Assembly: GCF_029227915.1 (NCBI RefSeq)
Contig: NC_079877.1
Span: forward strand, 2,108,001-2,172,000
DNA: 64,000 nt
Source: Hydractinia symbiolongicarpus
Taxonomy: Eukaryota > Cnidaria > Hydrozoa > Anthoathecata > Hydractiniidae
Reading direction: 5' to 3'
The position numbers and the translations under genes were made by a program. Position 1 is the first letter of the stretch. Every line of letters begins with the position of its first letter. The notes under the pieces were generated by a model. That model made no database searches and was not told where the DNA came from. It worked only from the letters and a program-made list of their open reading frames with translations. Positions 62,703 to 64,000 of the stretch are shown here, in pieces.

Positions 62703-64000
62703 TACATTTTATTGACTTTCTAACCGTGTCAATCCGTTTGAGTTACAACGGTTGCGTCACATATTCGTACCAACATGTATTTAGCGAAAGTATTCGGATA
62801 TTACTAGGTTGCATCGCTTTTAACTGGGAAACGTTTAACTGTGCGACTTAATTGAACTGATTTTGAACTTTGACCTTATAAATGTTATAAGTGAGACAAT
62901 TGGACACCAAGAAATACCATTCTTCTTAATTTGACAAGATTGCTGGAACTCACCGATTACACAGGGCGCTGTGGTAACGCTTTATTAAAAATTAAGATAA
63001 ATAAGTCATTTTGTACTGTGGGACCAATCCTAGCCGTTATCGCGCGCTGAAGAAATGGAGACAGTTTCAAAAACTACATTTCAATGACTTTCTAACGGTG
63101 TCAATCCGTTTGAGTTAGAACGGTTGCGTCACATAATCGTACCAACATGTATTTAGTGATTTTCTTCCGATATTACTAAGTTGTATCGCTTTCAACAGAG
63201 AAACGATTGACTGTGGGACTTAATTGAACTGATTTTGGACTTTGATTTTATAAATATGATACATGAGTCATTTTAACTACAAGAAATGATATTCTTCTTA
63301 ATTTGACATGGTTGCTGGAACTCAGCGATTACACTGGGCGCTGTGGTAAGGCTTTATTTAAAAATTAAGATAAATAAGTCATTTTTTACTGCGTGACCAA
63401 TCCTAGCCGTTATCGCGCGCTGAAGAAATAGAGACAGTTTCTAAAACTAAATTTCTTTGATTTTCTAACGGTGTCAATCCGTTTGAGTTACAACCATTGC
63501 GTCACACATTCGTACCAACATGTATTTAGTGATTTTTTTCCGATATTACTAAGTTGTATCGCTTTCAACAGTGAAACGATTGACTGTGGGACTTTATTGA
63601 ACTGATTTTGGACTTTGACCTTATAAATCTGATAAATGAGTCATTTTGACTACAAGAAATGATATTCTTCTTAATTTGACATGATTGCTGGAACTCAGCG
63701 ATTACACTGGGCGCTGTGGTAAGGCCTTATTTAAAAATTAAGATAAATAAGTCATTTTTTATTGTGGGACCAATCCTAGCCGTTATCGCGCGCTGAAGAA
63801 AGAGAGACAGTTTCCAAAACTAAATTTCATTGATTTTCTAATGGTGTCAATCCGTTTGAGTTACAACGGTTGCGTCACACATTCGTACCAACATGTATTT
63901 AGTGATTTTTTTCCGATATTACTAAGTTGTATCGCTTTCAACAGTGAAACGATTGACTGTGGGACTTAAATTAACTGATTTTGGACTTTGACCTTATAAA
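62703..64000 (+). repeat. Right edge of the window
   Basis: The end of the unit at 62595 is K-like (AGCGAAAGTATTC), followed by units at 62966, 63338 and 63711; the last is cut by the window end after 290 bp. These have more private changes than units in the middle (ACTGCGTGACC, CAACCATTG, GATTTTATAAATATG). The array clearly continues beyond 64000. Confidence 0.8.

Larger units (their letters stand above)
1..64000 (+). repeat. Satellite DNA array of about 373-bp units filling the window
   Basis: The same 372-374 bp unit recurs head to tail about 173 times, always in one orientation, with no unique DNA or transposon between units. Unit starts read directly include 1, 374, 746, 1118, 1491, 1863, 2237 and 2609, and the series runs on to 63711. 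Unit 1 is 36% GC by count. No frame stays open for more than about 83 codons and nothing resembles a gene. The unit is close to two nucleosome repeats long, as in many centromeric satellites (family knowledge). A centromeric or pericentromeric role is inferred from structure alone. I do not recognise the family by sequence. Confidence 0.98.

Noticed and set aside
1-64000. CRISPR array or phage/plasmid iterons
   Set aside because: There are no short repeats separated by unique spacers. The unit is 373 bp, contiguous, and higher-order duplications explain all variation.
1-64000. A known satellite family such as the Drosophila 1.688 (359-bp) or Tribolium 360-bp satellites
   Set aside because: The unit length is similar, but I do not recognise the sequence as either. 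A database search of the unit consensus would be needed to assign a family.

Overview
The whole 64-kb window is one uninterrupted tandem satellite-DNA array. I find no protein-coding gene, RNA gene, transposon or unique sequence. The repeat unit is 372-374 bp, about 36% GC (134 of 373 bases in the first unit), and always in the same orientation. I count about 173 units from the first base to the last, including three truncated units, two enlarged units and a partial last unit. Such an array implies a eukaryote and most likely centromeric or pericentromeric heterochromatin in a long-read assembly. I do not recognise the satellite family. CpG is not depleted (13 CpG in unit 1, about 12 expected), which argues against a heavily CpG-methylated vertebrate or plant genome and mildly favours an invertebrate such as an insect. 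That lineage call is inference only.

Layout. Bases 1-741 are two units of an older, more diverse part of the array. Bases 742-22984 (copy A, 22,243 bp) and 22985-49700 (copy B, 26,716 bp) are two tandem copies of one very large block. They are nearly identical over long stretches; in the first 8.5 kb I noticed only a handful of differences. They join at an out-of-register junction that cuts one unit to 184 bp. Copy B is longer because it has its own later duplications: 3 units (1,119 bp) at 30453-32690, 9 units (3,356 bp) at 36768-43479, and one unit at 43866-44611. It also has four units at 34543-36034 that are absent from A. Copy A has its own expansion of a Y-Z-X-X module at 11180-14541. 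Bases 49701-54770 form a third zone rich in one unit type, with another 1,119-bp duplication. Bases 54851-62702 are two copies of a 3,926-bp block that carries a 202-bp truncated unit. Bases 62703-64000 are the tail.

Units fall into recognisable subfamilies. Older types (called K, F, C and P here) appear at both ends of the window and at the start of copy B, in a similar order. More uniform types fill the middle. This fits repeated unequal crossing-over of different sizes (1, 2, 3, 5, 6, 8, 9, about 11 and about 60 units) plus gene-conversion-like mosaic units. Within the unit, a segment at unit positions about 140-180 stays constant even in the divergent types. It is flanked by alternating AACGG/CCGTT motifs and is the best candidate for a protein-binding element.

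All coordinates were read by eye from the sequence. Unit boundaries are set at the GCGCTGTGG-like start and should be good to a few bases. Crossover points can only be placed within the local identity between copies.
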